This document shows, piece by piece, positions 9,717 to 17,580 of a stretch of DNA of 64,000 nucleotides. The position numbers and the translations under genes were made by a program. Under the pieces are notes generated by a model. The model was not told the DNA's origin. It was given only the letters and a program-made list of their open reading frames with translations, and did no database searches. Positions within the stretch are counted from its first letter, which is position 1. Each line of letters opens with the position of its first letter. This DNA comes from Sulfitobacter sp. HGT1 (GTDB lineage: Bacteria > Pseudomonadota > Alphaproteobacteria > Rhodobacterales > Rhodobacteraceae): the NCBI RefSeq assembly GCF_013282155.1, contig NZ_BLWI01000010.1:372001-436000 (forward strand), in the 5' to 3' direction.

Positions 9717-9744
9717 AAAAAGGGCGGACTTTGCAGCCCGCCCC
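9717..9744 (-). terminator. Rho-independent terminator of the cyclophilin pair
   Basis: On the minus strand the GGGCGG/CCGCCC stem is followed by a T-run (plus-strand A-run at 9717-9721). It lies 24 bp after the stop codon of the exported cyclophilin. Confidence 0.75.
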
Positions 9745-9767
9745 ATCAAATCGTTCTAACGATGATC

Positions 9768-10322
9768 TCAGTCGGTAACGGTGACTGTTTTCATCATATC
9801 AGGGGTGCCCACGACAGCGCCATTGCCGCCTGTGCCACGCTTTATCGCGTCCAGCACGTCCAACCCTTCGGTAACCTTACCCACAACGGTGTACTGCCCG
9901 TTCAGGAAGTGACCTTCGTCGAACATGATAAAGAACTGCGAGTTCGCGGAATCAGGGTTCTGGCTGCGCGCCATTCCGACAATGCCACGGTCAAACGGCA
10001 GGTCCGAAAATTCGGCCGGCAGATCGTCCATGTCAGAGCCACCCATACCTGCACGCCCGGTGTCGCCACCGGCCTTGCCGAATTCGACATCGCCGGTTTG
10101 CGCCATGAAGCCGTCGATCACGCGGTGAAACACCACGCCATCATAGGCCCCTGCTTCGGCCAATGCCGTCAGGCGGGCCGCATGCTGGGGGGCCACGTCT
10201 TCGAGCAGGTCAATCCTGATCACGCCCTGGGCTTCGCCATCGACGGTGATTTCAAGCCCGCTGGCGACTGCCGCGCTGCCCATCAGGACGGTGGTGACAG
10301 CTGCTGCAAATAGCTTACGCAT
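9768..10322 (-). CDS. Exported peptidyl-prolyl isomerase, cyclophilin type
   Basis: The 184-residue protein has a Sec signal peptide (RKLF then a hydrophobic run ending SAAVASG) and a full cyclophilin domain with FHRVIDGFMAQTGD and NSQFFIMF, the conserved active-site blocks including the catalytic Arg. It should assist proline isomerisation of proteins in the periplasm. The ATG at 10322 overlaps the stop of the cytoplasmic paralogue by 8 nt; a TTG three codons upstream also reads in frame but lacks a better ribosome site. The two cyclophilins form a tandem duplicated pair with one terminator. Confidence 0.92.
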   Translation of the reverse strand: MRKLFAAAVTTVLMGSAAVASGLEITVDGEAQGVIRIDLLEDVAPQHAARLTALAEAGAYDGVVFHRVIDGFMAQTGDVEFGKAGGDTGRAGMGGSDMDDLPAEFSDLPFDRGIVGMARSQNPDSANSQFFIMFDEGHFLNGQYTVVGKVTEGLDVLDAIKRGTGGNGAVVGTPDMMKTVTVTD

Positions 10323-10821
10323 CTGCGGCAACTTTCACGCTGATCATGCGGTCAGGGTTCGCAGGCGGCTCGCCACGGGTGATCGCATCAACATGTTCCA
10401 TGCCGGAAATGACCTGACCGTAAACGGTGTACTGACCGTTCAGGAAGTCATTGTCCTTGAAGTTGATGAAAAACTGGCTGTTGGCGCTGTCGGGGTTGGC
10501 GGAACGTGCGGCACCGATGCTGCCACGCGCATGGGGCACCTTGGAGAATTCAGCCGGTACGTTTGGCAAATCCGACCCGCCTGTGCCCGCGGCACGCAGG
10601 TTGAAGTTGTCTTCCATGTTGCCATTGGCCACGTCGCCTGTCTGCGCCATGAACCCTTCGATGACGCGGTGGAAGGCCACGTTGTCGTACTTGCCCGCGC
10701 GGGCCAGTTCTTTCATGCGCTCGACGTGCTTTGGGGCAAGGTCCGGCAGCAGTTGAATTGTGACGGTCCCGCCCTTGAGTTCCATCAGGATCGTGTTTTC
10801 TGGGTCTTTGATCTCGGCCAT
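10315..10821 (-). CDS. Cytoplasmic peptidyl-prolyl isomerase, cyclophilin type
   Basis: This 168-residue cyclophilin lacks a signal peptide and carries the same active-site blocks as its neighbour (FHRVIEGFMAQTGD, NSQFFINF). It is therefore the cytoplasmic member of an exported/cytoplasmic pair, as found in many alphaproteobacteria. AGGAG lies 6 nt before the ATG. It is divergent from pgk across a 140-bp region and is probably translationally coupled to the exported paralogue. Confidence 0.93.
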   Translation of the reverse strand: MAEIKDPENTILMELKGGTVTIQLLPDLAPKHVERMKELARAGKYDNVAFHRVIEGFMAQTGDVANGNMEDNFNLRAAGTGGSDLPNVPAEFSKVPHARGSIGAARSANPDSANSQFFINFKDNDFLNGQYTVYGQVISGMEHVDAITRGEPPANPDRMISVKVAADA

Positions 10822-10961
10822 GCCGCTCTCCTATCCGTAAATTTGGTAAATCGTTGCCTGTTACCTAAGACGACTTGCAGCAATTGCCAAGCAGGTGCAT
10901 TGACCCCGCGCGTGATAACGGCAAAACACAGGGCCAACTGCGGAATGAATTGGGAAAACAG

Positions 10962-12155
10962 ATGAGCTGGAAAACACTGGATGACATGGACCTGCGCGGC
11001 AAGCGGGTTCTGGTGCGGGTTGATATCAATGTACCGGTCGAAAACGGACGGGTCACCGATGACACGCGCATCCAGCGGATCGTGCCCACGGTGCATGACA
11101 TTCTGGCGAAAGGCGGCAAACCGCTGCTGCTGGCGCATTTTGGCCGCCCCAAGGGCAAACGCGTGCAAGACCTGAGCCTGCTGGTTGTGAAACCCGCGCT
11201 TGAGGCTGCCCTTGCCCGCAAGGTGGTGCTGGCCGAAACGCTCGAAGCAGCCGAGACCGGCACCGAGGAAATCGCGGCCGCCGATGTGGTTTTGCTGGAA
11301 AACATCCGCTTTCACCCCGGCGAGACCGCCAATGATCCCGAATTCGCGCAACGTCTGGCGGGTCTGGGCGATGTCTATTGCAACGACGCGTTTTCGGCGG
11401 CGCACCGCGCCCATGCCTCGACCGAAGGACTGGCGCGGTTGCTGCCCGCCTGTGCAGGTCGCCTGATGCAAGCCGAACTTTCCGCGCTTGAGGCGGCATT
11501 GGCCAAGCCCGAACGCCCCGTGGGTGCCGTGGTGGGCGGGGCCAAGGTGTCGACCAAGATCGAGTTGCTGGAAAACCTCGTGAACCGGCTCGACCTGCTG
11601 GTGATCGGCGGCGGCATGGCGAATACGTTTCTGGCCGCAATGGGTGCGCAGCTTGGTAAATCCTTGTCGGAGCCTGATTTTTTCGACACCGCCAAAGACA
11701 TCATGGCGCAAGCCGACAAAGCCGGATGCCGCGTCTTGCTGCCTGTGGACGGGCTGGTCGCGCGCGAATTTGCGGCGGGTGCGGATCACGAGGTGGTCCA
11801 GCTGGGCCCCGATACCGTGCTCGACGACGACCAGATGGTGTTGGACGCCGGACCCGATACTGTTGAACTGGTCCAGAACGCCTTTGCCGGATTGAAAACG
11901 CTGATCTGGAACGGCCCCATGGGTGCCTTCGAGATCGCGCCCTTTGATACCGCGACCGTGGCGGCGGCACAGGCGGCAGCACGACTGACCCGCGATGGCG
12001 CGTTGATTTCGGTCGCGGGCGGCGGCGACACGGTCGCGGCGCTGAACCAAGCCGGTGCAGCGGATGATTTCACCTATATCTCGACCGCCGGTGGCGCGTT
12101 TCTGGAATGGATGGAAGGCAAGACCTTGCCGGGTGTGGCCGCTTTGGGGGGCTAG
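10962..12155 (+). CDS. pgk: Phosphoglycerate kinase
   Basis: Pgk converts 1,3-bisphosphoglycerate and ADP to 3-phosphoglycerate and ATP in glycolysis, or the reverse in gluconeogenesis. The 397-residue length is typical. Visible signatures are the substrate loop [30 protein letters not shown] and the nucleotide-binding Gly-rich GGGDTVAAL near the C-terminus. The ATG at 10962 gives the usual N-terminus ([10 protein letters not shown]); the frame is open further upstream but that segment has no family resemblance. A paired palindrome follows immediately after the stop. Confidence 0.97.
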   Translation: MSWKTLDDMDLRGKRVLVRVDINVPVENGRVTDDTRIQRIVPTVHDILAKGGKPLLLAHFGRPKGKRVQDLSLLVVKPALEAALARKVVLAETLEAAETGTEEIAAADVVLLENIRFHPGETANDPEFAQRLAGLGDVYCNDAFSAAHRAHASTEGLARLLPACAGRLMQAELSALEAALAKPERPVGAVVGGAKVSTKIELLENLVNRLDLLVIGGGMANTFLAAMGAQLGKSLSEPDFFDTAKDIMAQADKAGCRVLLPVDGLVAREFAAGADHEVVQLGPDTVLDDDQMVLDAGPDTVELVQNAFAGLKTLIWNGPMGAFEIAPFDTATVAAAQAAARLTRDGALISVAGGGDTVAALNQAGAADDFTYISTAGGAFLEWMEGKTLPGVAALGG

Positions 12156-12203
12156 CCGTTTTCTTTCAAAGAAAACGGGCCGGAATTTTTGGAAAATTCC
12201 GGC
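12156..12203. repeat. Paired palindromes downstream of pgk (dispersed repeat, copy 1)
   Basis: Directly after the pgk stop codon come two perfect inverted repeats: 12156-12178 (11-bp arms, 1-nt centre, core TTTTCTTT/AAAGAAAA) and 12179-12203 (GCCGGAATTTT, TGG, AAAATTCCGGC). The second palindrome shares its GGAATTTT/AAAATTCC core with copies at 42183-42228 and 57546-57589. No T-run follows, so it is not a classical intrinsic terminator, although it may end or protect the transcript. Confidence 0.75.
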
Positions 12204-12233
12204 ACCCCGATGTGAACAGAATTCCGCTAACAG

Positions 12234-12260
12234 CGAATCAGGGGATTCCCTTTGCGAATC
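12234..12260. promoter_or_regulatory. Cluster of three GANTC (CcrM methylation) sites before the FtsB-like gene
   Basis: GAATC at 12234-12238, GATTC at 12244-12248 and GAATC at 12256-12260 fall within 27 bp, ending 54 bp before the ATG of the FtsB-like gene. In alphaproteobacteria the cell-cycle methyltransferase CcrM methylates GANTC, and promoter sites can make transcription depend on replication. The regulatory role here is inferred. Confidence 0.5.
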
Positions 12261-12314
12261 GCCTGTGTCATACTGGTGCCACGTCCACCAAGAGACGGTT
12301 TGAGGCAGACCCAG

Positions 12315-12614
12315 ATGAACCGACCCCCCCGCCCCGCATTCGGCACCCTATTGTTTTTCTCGATCGCTTTCGGGCTGGCGTTGTATTTCGCTTTCGCCGC
12401 CGTGCAGGGTAATTTCGGCCTGTTTCGCCGCGCCGAGATCGTGGCCGAGGCGCAAGACCTCAAGCTGCAATTGACCCAGGTCCAGACCGATGTGACGCGC
12501 ATGGAAAACCTGACCGCGCGCCTGTCCGACGATTATCTCGACCTTGATTTGCTGGACGAACAGACCCGCAAGGTTCTGGGCATGATCCGCACCGACGAGA
12601 TCGTCATCCGCTAA
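12315..12614 (+). CDS. FtsB/DivIC-like septum formation initiator
   Basis: The 99-residue bitopic protein has a short cytoplasmic Pro/Arg-rich start, one transmembrane helix (about 13-33) and a periplasmic coiled coil (about 38-80, heptad Leu/Val in EAQDLKLQLTQVQTDVTRME), then a short tail. This is the layout of FtsB, which forms the FtsQ-FtsB-FtsL bridge that activates septal peptidoglycan synthesis. It sits between pgk and pdhA, its usual neighbourhood (often near eno or pdhA) in alphaproteobacteria. The ATG at 12315 was chosen because the upstream in-frame extension is not hydrophobic or conserved-looking. Confidence 0.85.
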   Translation: MNRPPRPAFGTLLFFSIAFGLALYFAFAAVQGNFGLFRRAEIVAEAQDLKLQLTQVQTDVTRMENLTARLSDDYLDLDLLDEQTRKVLGMIRTDEIVIR

Positions 12615-12726
12615 CCCCCCGTCTTTTGCACCGCCCGTGATCGTGCCAATCAAATGTGCCTGACAGCACAGTTTTAAGGTTCCGGGCAAAAGCCTCTCGC
12701 TATCAATGTTCGAATCCGTTATTAGA

Positions 12727-12744
12727 TAGTTTAACGCTAAACTA
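12727..12744. promoter_or_regulatory. 18-bp palindrome in the pdhA promoter region (candidate operator)
   Basis: TAGTTTA-ACGC-TAAACTA is an exact inverted repeat with 7-bp arms, 41 bp before the pdhA ATG. A GAATC site lies just upstream at 12712-12716. Its position suits an operator overlapping the promoter of the pdh operon. The cognate regulator is unknown. Confidence 0.5.
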
Positions 12745-12785
12745 ATTTGCGCGTGCGCGGGACAACGTTACGGAGGATTTGCCTC

Positions 12786-13796
12786 ATGGCTGCCAAGAAA
12801 CCGACCAAGAAAACCAATGCCAGTGCCGATGAGCTGAAGGCCTATTACAAGACCATGCTGCTGATCCGGCGGTTCGAGGAAAAGGCGGGCCAGCTTTATG
12901 GCATGGGTCTGATCGGCGGCTTTTGCCACCTTTATATCGGGCAGGAAGCCGTTGTTGTCGGCCTTGAGGCCACCACCAAAGAAGGTGACAGCCGCATCAC
13001 CACCTACCGCGACCACGGTCACATGCTGGCCTGTGGCATGAACCCTGACGGCGTCATGGCCGAGCTGACGGGCCGCGAAGGTGGCTATTCGCGCGGCAAG
13101 GGCGGTTCCATGCACATGTTCTCGAAAGAGAAAAAGTTTTACGGCGGCCACGGCATCGTGGGCGCGAACGTGCCCTTGGGCGCGGGTGTTGCCTTTGCTG
13201 ACAAATACAAAGGCAATGACAACGTCACCTTTACCTATTTCGGCGACGGTGCCGCGAACCAGGGTCAGGTCTACGAGACGTTCAACATGGCGGCCCTTTG
13301 GAAGCTGCCGGTGATCTTCGTGATCGAGAACAACCAATACGCCATGGGCACCTCTCAGCAACGCTCGACCTCGAGCGCGGAAATCTGGGAACGTGGCAAG
13401 GCCTTTGGCATCCCCGGCGAAGCGGTCGATGGCATGGATGTGCTGGCGGTCAAGGATGCCGGCGAACGTGCTGTGAAACACGCGCGCAGCGGCGACGGCC
13501 CCTATATCCTCGAGATCAAGACATACCGCTACCGTGGCCATTCGATGTCGGACCCGGCCAAGTATCGCACCCGCGAAGAAGTGCAGAAAATGCGCGACGA
13601 GCGTGACCCGATCGAACAGGTCCGCAACATCCTGCTCGAGAATAAATACGCAAGCGAAGACGATCTGAAGGCGATCGACAAAGAGATCAAGAAGATCGTC
13701 AACGACAGCGCCGAATTCGCCAAGACCAGCCCCGAGCCGGCCCCGGAAGAGCTCTGGACAGATATTTACGCAACTGAAGTCCCGCAGGAGGCATAA
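12786..13796 (+). CDS. pdhA: Pyruvate dehydrogenase E1 component, alpha subunit
   Basis: The 336-residue subunit forms, with PdhB, the thiamine diphosphate-dependent E1 of the pyruvate dehydrogenase complex that decarboxylates pyruvate and acetylates the E2 lipoyl arm. GGFCHLYIGQEAVVVG and the thiamine-binding motif GDGAANQGQVYETFNMAALW through FVIENN are intact. The N-terminus is Lys-rich (AAKKPTKKTN). A GGAGG lies before the ATG at 12786. It is followed within 3 bp by pdhB and then pdhC. The E3 gene (lpd) is not in this window. Confidence 0.97.
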   Translation: MAAKKPTKKTNASADELKAYYKTMLLIRRFEEKAGQLYGMGLIGGFCHLYIGQEAVVVGLEATTKEGDSRITTYRDHGHMLACGMNPDGVMAELTGREGGYSRGKGGSMHMFSKEKKFYGGHGIVGANVPLGAGVAFADKYKGNDNVTFTYFGDGAANQGQVYETFNMAALWKLPVIFVIENNQYAMGTSQQRSTSSAEIWERGKAFGIPGEAVDGMDVLAVKDAGERAVKHARSGDGPYILEIKTYRYRGHSMSDPAKYRTREEVQKMRDERDPIEQVRNILLENKYASEDDLKAIDKEIKKIVNDSAEFAKTSPEPAPEELWTDIYATEVPQEA

Positions 13797-13799
13797 TAA

Positions 13800-15167
13800 A
13801 TGGCAACCGAAATTCTTATGCCCGCCCTGAGCCCGACCATGGAAGAAGGCACGCTGGCCAAATGGCTGGTTAAGGAGGGCGATACCGTGTCCTCTGGTGA
13901 CGTCATGTGCGAGATTGAAACCGACAAGGCCACGATGGAGTTCGAGGCCGTCGATGAAGGTGTGATCGGCAAGATCCTGATCGCCGAAGGCACCGAAGGC
14001 GTCAAGGTGAACACCGCGATTGCCGTGCTGCTGGAAGAAGGTGAAGATGCCTCTGCCGCTGACAGTGTATCGTCTGATGCGCCAGCGGCGGCCCCTGCCC
14101 CCGCAGCGCCAAGCAAACCCGCAGAGGCCAAAGCGCCCGCCGCGCCCGAAACCGACACCACCCCCGATTGGCCCGAAGGTACCAAGCTGAAAAAGCAGAC
14201 CGTGCGCGAAGCCTTGCGTGACGGTATGGCCGAAGAAATGCGCCGCGACGAAAACGTGTTCCTGATGGGCGAGGAAGTTGCCGAATATCAGGGCGCTTAC
14301 AAAATCTCCCAAGGGTTGCTGGATGAATTTGGTGCCAAGCGCGTCATTGACACCCCGATCACGGAACATGGTTTTGCCGGTATCGGTGTGGGTGCGGCCT
14401 TTGGTGGCCTGCGTCCGATCGTGGAATTCATGACCTGGAACTTCGCCATGCAGGCGATTGACCACATCCTGAACTCTGCCGCCAAGACGCTGTATATGTC
14501 CGGTGGCCAGATGGGTGCGCCCATGGTGTTCCGTGGCCCCAACGGTGCTGCGGCGCGTGTTGGCGCACAGCACAGCCAGGATTACGCGGCATGGTACATG
14601 CAAATCCCCGGCCTCAAGGTGGCGATGCCCTACTCCGCATCCGATGCCAAAGGCCTGATGAAATCCGCGATCCGCGATCCGAACCCCGTCGTGTTCCTTG
14701 AAAACGAGATCATGTACGGCAAGAGCTTTGATGTCCCCGATGTCGAAGACTACACCGTCCCGTTCGGCAAGGCCCGCATCTGGCGCGAAGGCAGCGATGT
14801 GACCATCGTCAGCTTTGGCATCGGCATGACCTATGCGCTTGAAGCCGCTGAGAAACTGGCCGCCGAAGGCATCGACGCCGAAGTCCTTGACCTGCGCACC
14901 CTGCGCCCGATGGACACCGCCAGCATCATCAAATCGGTGATGAAGACCAACCGCTGCGTCACCGTCGAGGAAGGCTGGCCGCAAGGCTCTGTTGGCAACT
15001 ACATCACCAGCGTGATCATGCAAGAAGCGTTCGATTATCTGGACGCGCCGGTGATCAACTGCACAGGCAAGGACGTGCCCATGCCCTATGCAGCGAACCT
15101 TGAAAAGCTGGCCCTGCTGACCACGGATGACGTGATCGCAGCGGTCAAAAAAGTCACTTACAAATAA
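13800..15167 (+). CDS. pdhB: Pyruvate dehydrogenase E1 component, beta subunit, with N-terminal lipoyl domain
   Basis: The 455-residue protein is a fusion: residues 1-80 are a biotinyl/lipoyl domain with the lipoylated Lys43 in [11 protein letters not shown], then an Ala/Pro-rich linker (about 85-125), then the E1-beta transketolase-like domain. A lipoylated E1 beta is known from several alphaproteobacteria (for example Sinorhizobium-type pdhB). The lipoyl domain is almost identical to that of the neighbouring E2. GGAGG precedes the ATG, and the gene lies 3 bp after pdhA. With PdhA it makes the pyruvate-decarboxylating E1 of the complex. Confidence 0.97.
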   Translation: MATEILMPALSPTMEEGTLAKWLVKEGDTVSSGDVMCEIETDKATMEFEAVDEGVIGKILIAEGTEGVKVNTAIAVLLEEGEDASAADSVSSDAPAAAPAPAAPSKPAEAKAPAAPETDTTPDWPEGTKLKKQTVREALRDGMAEEMRRDENVFLMGEEVAEYQGAYKISQGLLDEFGAKRVIDTPITEHGFAGIGVGAAFGGLRPIVEFMTWNFAMQAIDHILNSAAKTLYMSGGQMGAPMVFRGPNGAAARVGAQHSQDYAAWYMQIPGLKVAMPYSASDAKGLMKSAIRDPNPVVFLENEIMYGKSFDVPDVEDYTVPFGKARIWREGSDVTIVSFGIGMTYALEAAEKLAAEGIDAEVLDLRTLRPMDTASIIKSVMKTNRCVTVEEGWPQGSVGNYITSVIMQEAFDYLDAPVINCTGKDVPMPYAANLEKLALLTTDDVIAAVKKVTYK

Positions 15168-15179
15168 GGAGCGGACCAC

Positions 15180-16484
15180 ATGCCCATAGAAATCCTCATG
15201 CCCGCCCTCAGCCCCACAATGGAAGAAGGCACATTGGCCAAATGGCTGGTCAAAGAGGGCGACACCGTGTCCTCTGGCGATGTGATGTGCGAAATCGAAA
15301 CCGATAAGGCCACGATGGAGTTCGAGGCCACCGACGAAGGTGTCATCGGCAAGATCCTGGTCGCGGATGGCACCGAAGGCGTGAAAGTGAACACGCCGAT
15401 TGCTGTGCTGCTGGAAGACGGCGAAAGCGCGAGCGACATCAGTGCAGCCTCTGCCCCCGCCGCCGCATCCGCCCCTGCCCCTGCGTCGCAAGCGGCATCC
15501 GCGCCTGCCCCTGCGGCACCTACTGCGCCTGCGGCACCTAAGTCAGGCGACGGCACCCGCATTTTCGCAACCCCGTTGGCGCGGCGCATCGCTGCGGACA
15601 AAGGGTTGGACCTGTCCCAAGTCACAGGCTCCGGCCCCCATGGCCGCATCGTCAAAGCCGATGTCGAAGGCCTGTCCAAATCCGACGCCCCGAAAGCCGC
15701 AGCAGCAGCCCCGGCCGCAGCCGCAGCAGCCGCCAAACCCGCGCTCGCCGCAGGCCCATCCGCCGACGCCGTCATGAAAATGTACGAAGGCCGCGCGTAT
15801 GAGGAAATCACCCTCAACGGCATGCGCAAAACCATCGCGTCGCGCCTGACCGAAGCCAAACAATCCATCCCGCATTTCTATCTGCGCCGGGACATCCAGC
15901 TGGATGCCCTGATGGCGTTCCGGGCTGACCTGAACAAACAACTCGAAACCCGCGGCGTGAAACTGTCGGTCAATGACTTCATCATCAAGGCCTGCGCCCT
16001 GGCGCTGCAAGCCGTGCCCGATGCCAATGCAGTCTGGGCCGGTGACCGCATTCTGAAACTGAAACCGTCAGATGTGGCTGTGGCAGTGGCCATCGACGGC
16101 GGGCTGTTCACCCCTGTGCTGAAAGATTCCGAGAATAAATCGCTCTCGGCCCTCTCGGCTGAAATGAAAGACCTCGCCACCCGTGCCCGCGACCGCAAAC
16201 TTGCACCGCATGAATATCAGGGCGGCAGCTTTGCGATCTCCAACCTTGGCATGTTCGGCATTGATAACTTCGATGCGGTCATCAACCCGCCCCATGGCGC
16301 GATCCTCGCCGTTGGCGCGGGCGTGAAAAAACCTGTCGTCGGAAAAGATGGCGAACTGGCAGTGGCCACCGTGATGTCGGTCACCTTGTCAGTAGATCAC
16401 CGCGTTATCGACGGGGCCCTCGGCGCGCAGCTGTTGACGGCAATCAAGGACAACCTTGAGAACCCCATGACCATGCTGGCCTGA
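15180..16484 (+). CDS. pdhC: Dihydrolipoyllysine acetyltransferase, E2 of pyruvate dehydrogenase
   Basis: The 434-residue E2 core has one lipoyl domain (1-80, Lys43 lipoylated), a long Ala/Pro linker, a peripheral subunit-binding domain (about 121-160, with [14 protein letters not shown]), a second Ala-rich linker and the trimeric catalytic domain. The catalytic HxxxDG is present as [15 protein letters not shown] near residue 405. It transfers the acetyl group from lipoyl to CoA. The AAGGAG ribosome site lies 7 nt before the ATG. The operon ends with an intrinsic terminator at 16593-16620. Confidence 0.97.
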   Translation: MPIEILMPALSPTMEEGTLAKWLVKEGDTVSSGDVMCEIETDKATMEFEATDEGVIGKILVADGTEGVKVNTPIAVLLEDGESASDISAASAPAAASAPAPASQAASAPAPAAPTAPAAPKSGDGTRIFATPLARRIAADKGLDLSQVTGSGPHGRIVKADVEGLSKSDAPKAAAAAPAAAAAAAKPALAAGPSADAVMKMYEGRAYEEITLNGMRKTIASRLTEAKQSIPHFYLRRDIQLDALMAFRADLNKQLETRGVKLSVNDFIIKACALALQAVPDANAVWAGDRILKLKPSDVAVAVAIDGGLFTPVLKDSENKSLSALSAEMKDLATRARDRKLAPHEYQGGSFAISNLGMFGIDNFDAVINPPHGAILAVGAGVKKPVVGKDGELAVATVMSVTLSVDHRVIDGALGAQLLTAIKDNLENPMTMLA

Positions 16485-16522
16485 CCCCAAATCCAAATGG
16501 ACCAAAATCCTCGGGGGGGCTT

Positions 16523-16577
16523 GGGGGGCAGACAGCCCCCCTTCTTCTTTTCAAAGGGATGGGGCAGACAGCCCCCC
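16523..16577. repeat. Two copies of a GC-rich hairpin with a CAGACAG core
   Basis: GGGGGGCAGACAGCCCCCC at 16523-16541 and GGGGCAGACAGCCCCCC at 16561-16577 are separated by a T/C-rich spacer. Each folds into a G/C stem with a short AGACA-type loop. They lie between pdhC and its terminator and are probably a small local duplication of an intergenic repeat. Confidence 0.55.
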
Positions 16578-16592
16578 TCTTATAATAGAAAC

Positions 16593-16620
16593 AAAGCCGG
16601 GATCATCTGATCCCGGCTTT
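16593..16620. terminator. Bidirectional intrinsic terminator between pdhC and cysE
   Basis: A perfect inverted repeat with 13-bp arms (AAAGCCGGGATCA and its complement) and a 2-nt centre has A and T tracts on its two sides, so it can serve both the rightward pdh operon and the leftward cysE. Confidence 0.85.
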
Positions 16621-16651
16621 TCCATTTTCTTACAGCGGATCGGTAAAAACC

Positions 16652-17464
16652 TCAGTCGCCTTGCGGGCCGATGATATGGTCCATCAAGATCGAAGGTTGG
16701 TCACAGCCCGCCTCGCCTACGACACGCGCCGGAATGCCGGCAACGGTTTTGCATGGCGGCACGGCCTCAAGCACCACTGAACCCGCTGCGATCCGGCTGC
16801 AATGCCCGACGGTGATATTGCCCAGAACCTTGGCCCCGGCACCGATCAACACACCATCTCCGATCTTGGGATGCCTGTCCTGTTCCTCTTTGCCCGTCCC
16901 GCCCAGCGTCACCGAATGCAGCATCGACACATTGTCGCCCACCACAGCGGTTTCCCCGATCACCACAGAATGCGCATGGTCGATCATGATGCCCTTGCCG
17001 ATTTTGGCAGCCGGGTGAATGTCGACGCCGAAAATCTCGCTGACCCGCATCTGAACAAAATACGCCAGATCATACTGGCCCTTCATCCACAGGTGATGCC
17101 CGACCCGGTAGGCCTGAACAGCCTGATAGCCCTTGAAATACAAGATCGGCTGCAACAAACGGTGGCACGCAGGATCGCGCTCATAGATCGCGACCAGATC
17201 GGCACGGGCCGCTTTGATCAGCGATGGATCACTTGCATAGGCTTCCTGCACCATTTCACGCACAACCATCATCGACATTTCATTCGATGCCAGCTTGGCC
17301 GCAATTCGGTAGGACAGTGCTTTTTCGATGGATTTATGGTGCAAAATACACGCATGGACAAAGCCGCCCATCAACGGCTCATCGCGCACAGCCTTCTGCG
17401 CTTCGGTCAGGATCTGATCCCAAACAGGGTCAACGGATGCAATATTTCTGCGCGGTTCTGCCAT
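16652..17464 (-). CDS. cysE: Serine O-acetyltransferase
   Basis: CysE makes O-acetylserine from serine and acetyl-CoA, the first step of cysteine synthesis. The 270-residue protein has the N-terminal helical domain (to about residue 145) and a left-handed beta-helix with hexapeptide repeats (DIHPAAKIGKGIMIDHAHS and following). The C-terminus ends IIGPQGD and lacks the terminal Ile that docks into cysteine synthase in enteric enzymes, so complex formation may differ. AAGGA precedes the ATG. It lies 116 bp downstream of GTA g15 on the same strand, a neighbourhood conserved around Rhodobacterales GTA clusters. Confidence 0.95.
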   Translation of the reverse strand: MAEPRRNIASVDPVWDQILTEAQKAVRDEPLMGGFVHACILHHKSIEKALSYRIAAKLASNEMSMMVVREMVQEAYASDPSLIKAARADLVAIYERDPACHRLLQPILYFKGYQAVQAYRVGHHLWMKGQYDLAYFVQMRVSEIFGVDIHPAAKIGKGIMIDHAHSVVIGETAVVGDNVSMLHSVTLGGTGKEEQDRHPKIGDGVLIGAGAKVLGNITVGHCSRIAAGSVVLEAVPPCKTVAGIPARVVGEAGCDQPSILMDHIIGPQGD

Positions 17465-17580
17465 GACAATATCCTTCTTTGTCCTGACAATATATCATTT
17501 CCGCGCAAAGTGCCAAACGCAAAGCCTTGATCACCCGTATCAATATCCATGATCCAAACCCCGCCTCCCTTGGGGCGACA

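Noticed and set aside
12768-15491. A 907-codon open frame antisense to pdhA and pdhB
   Set aside because: Product is low complexity in His, Gly and Phe with no domain pattern; such long antisense frames arise from G/C at the third position of highly biased genes. The plus-strand genes are unambiguous.
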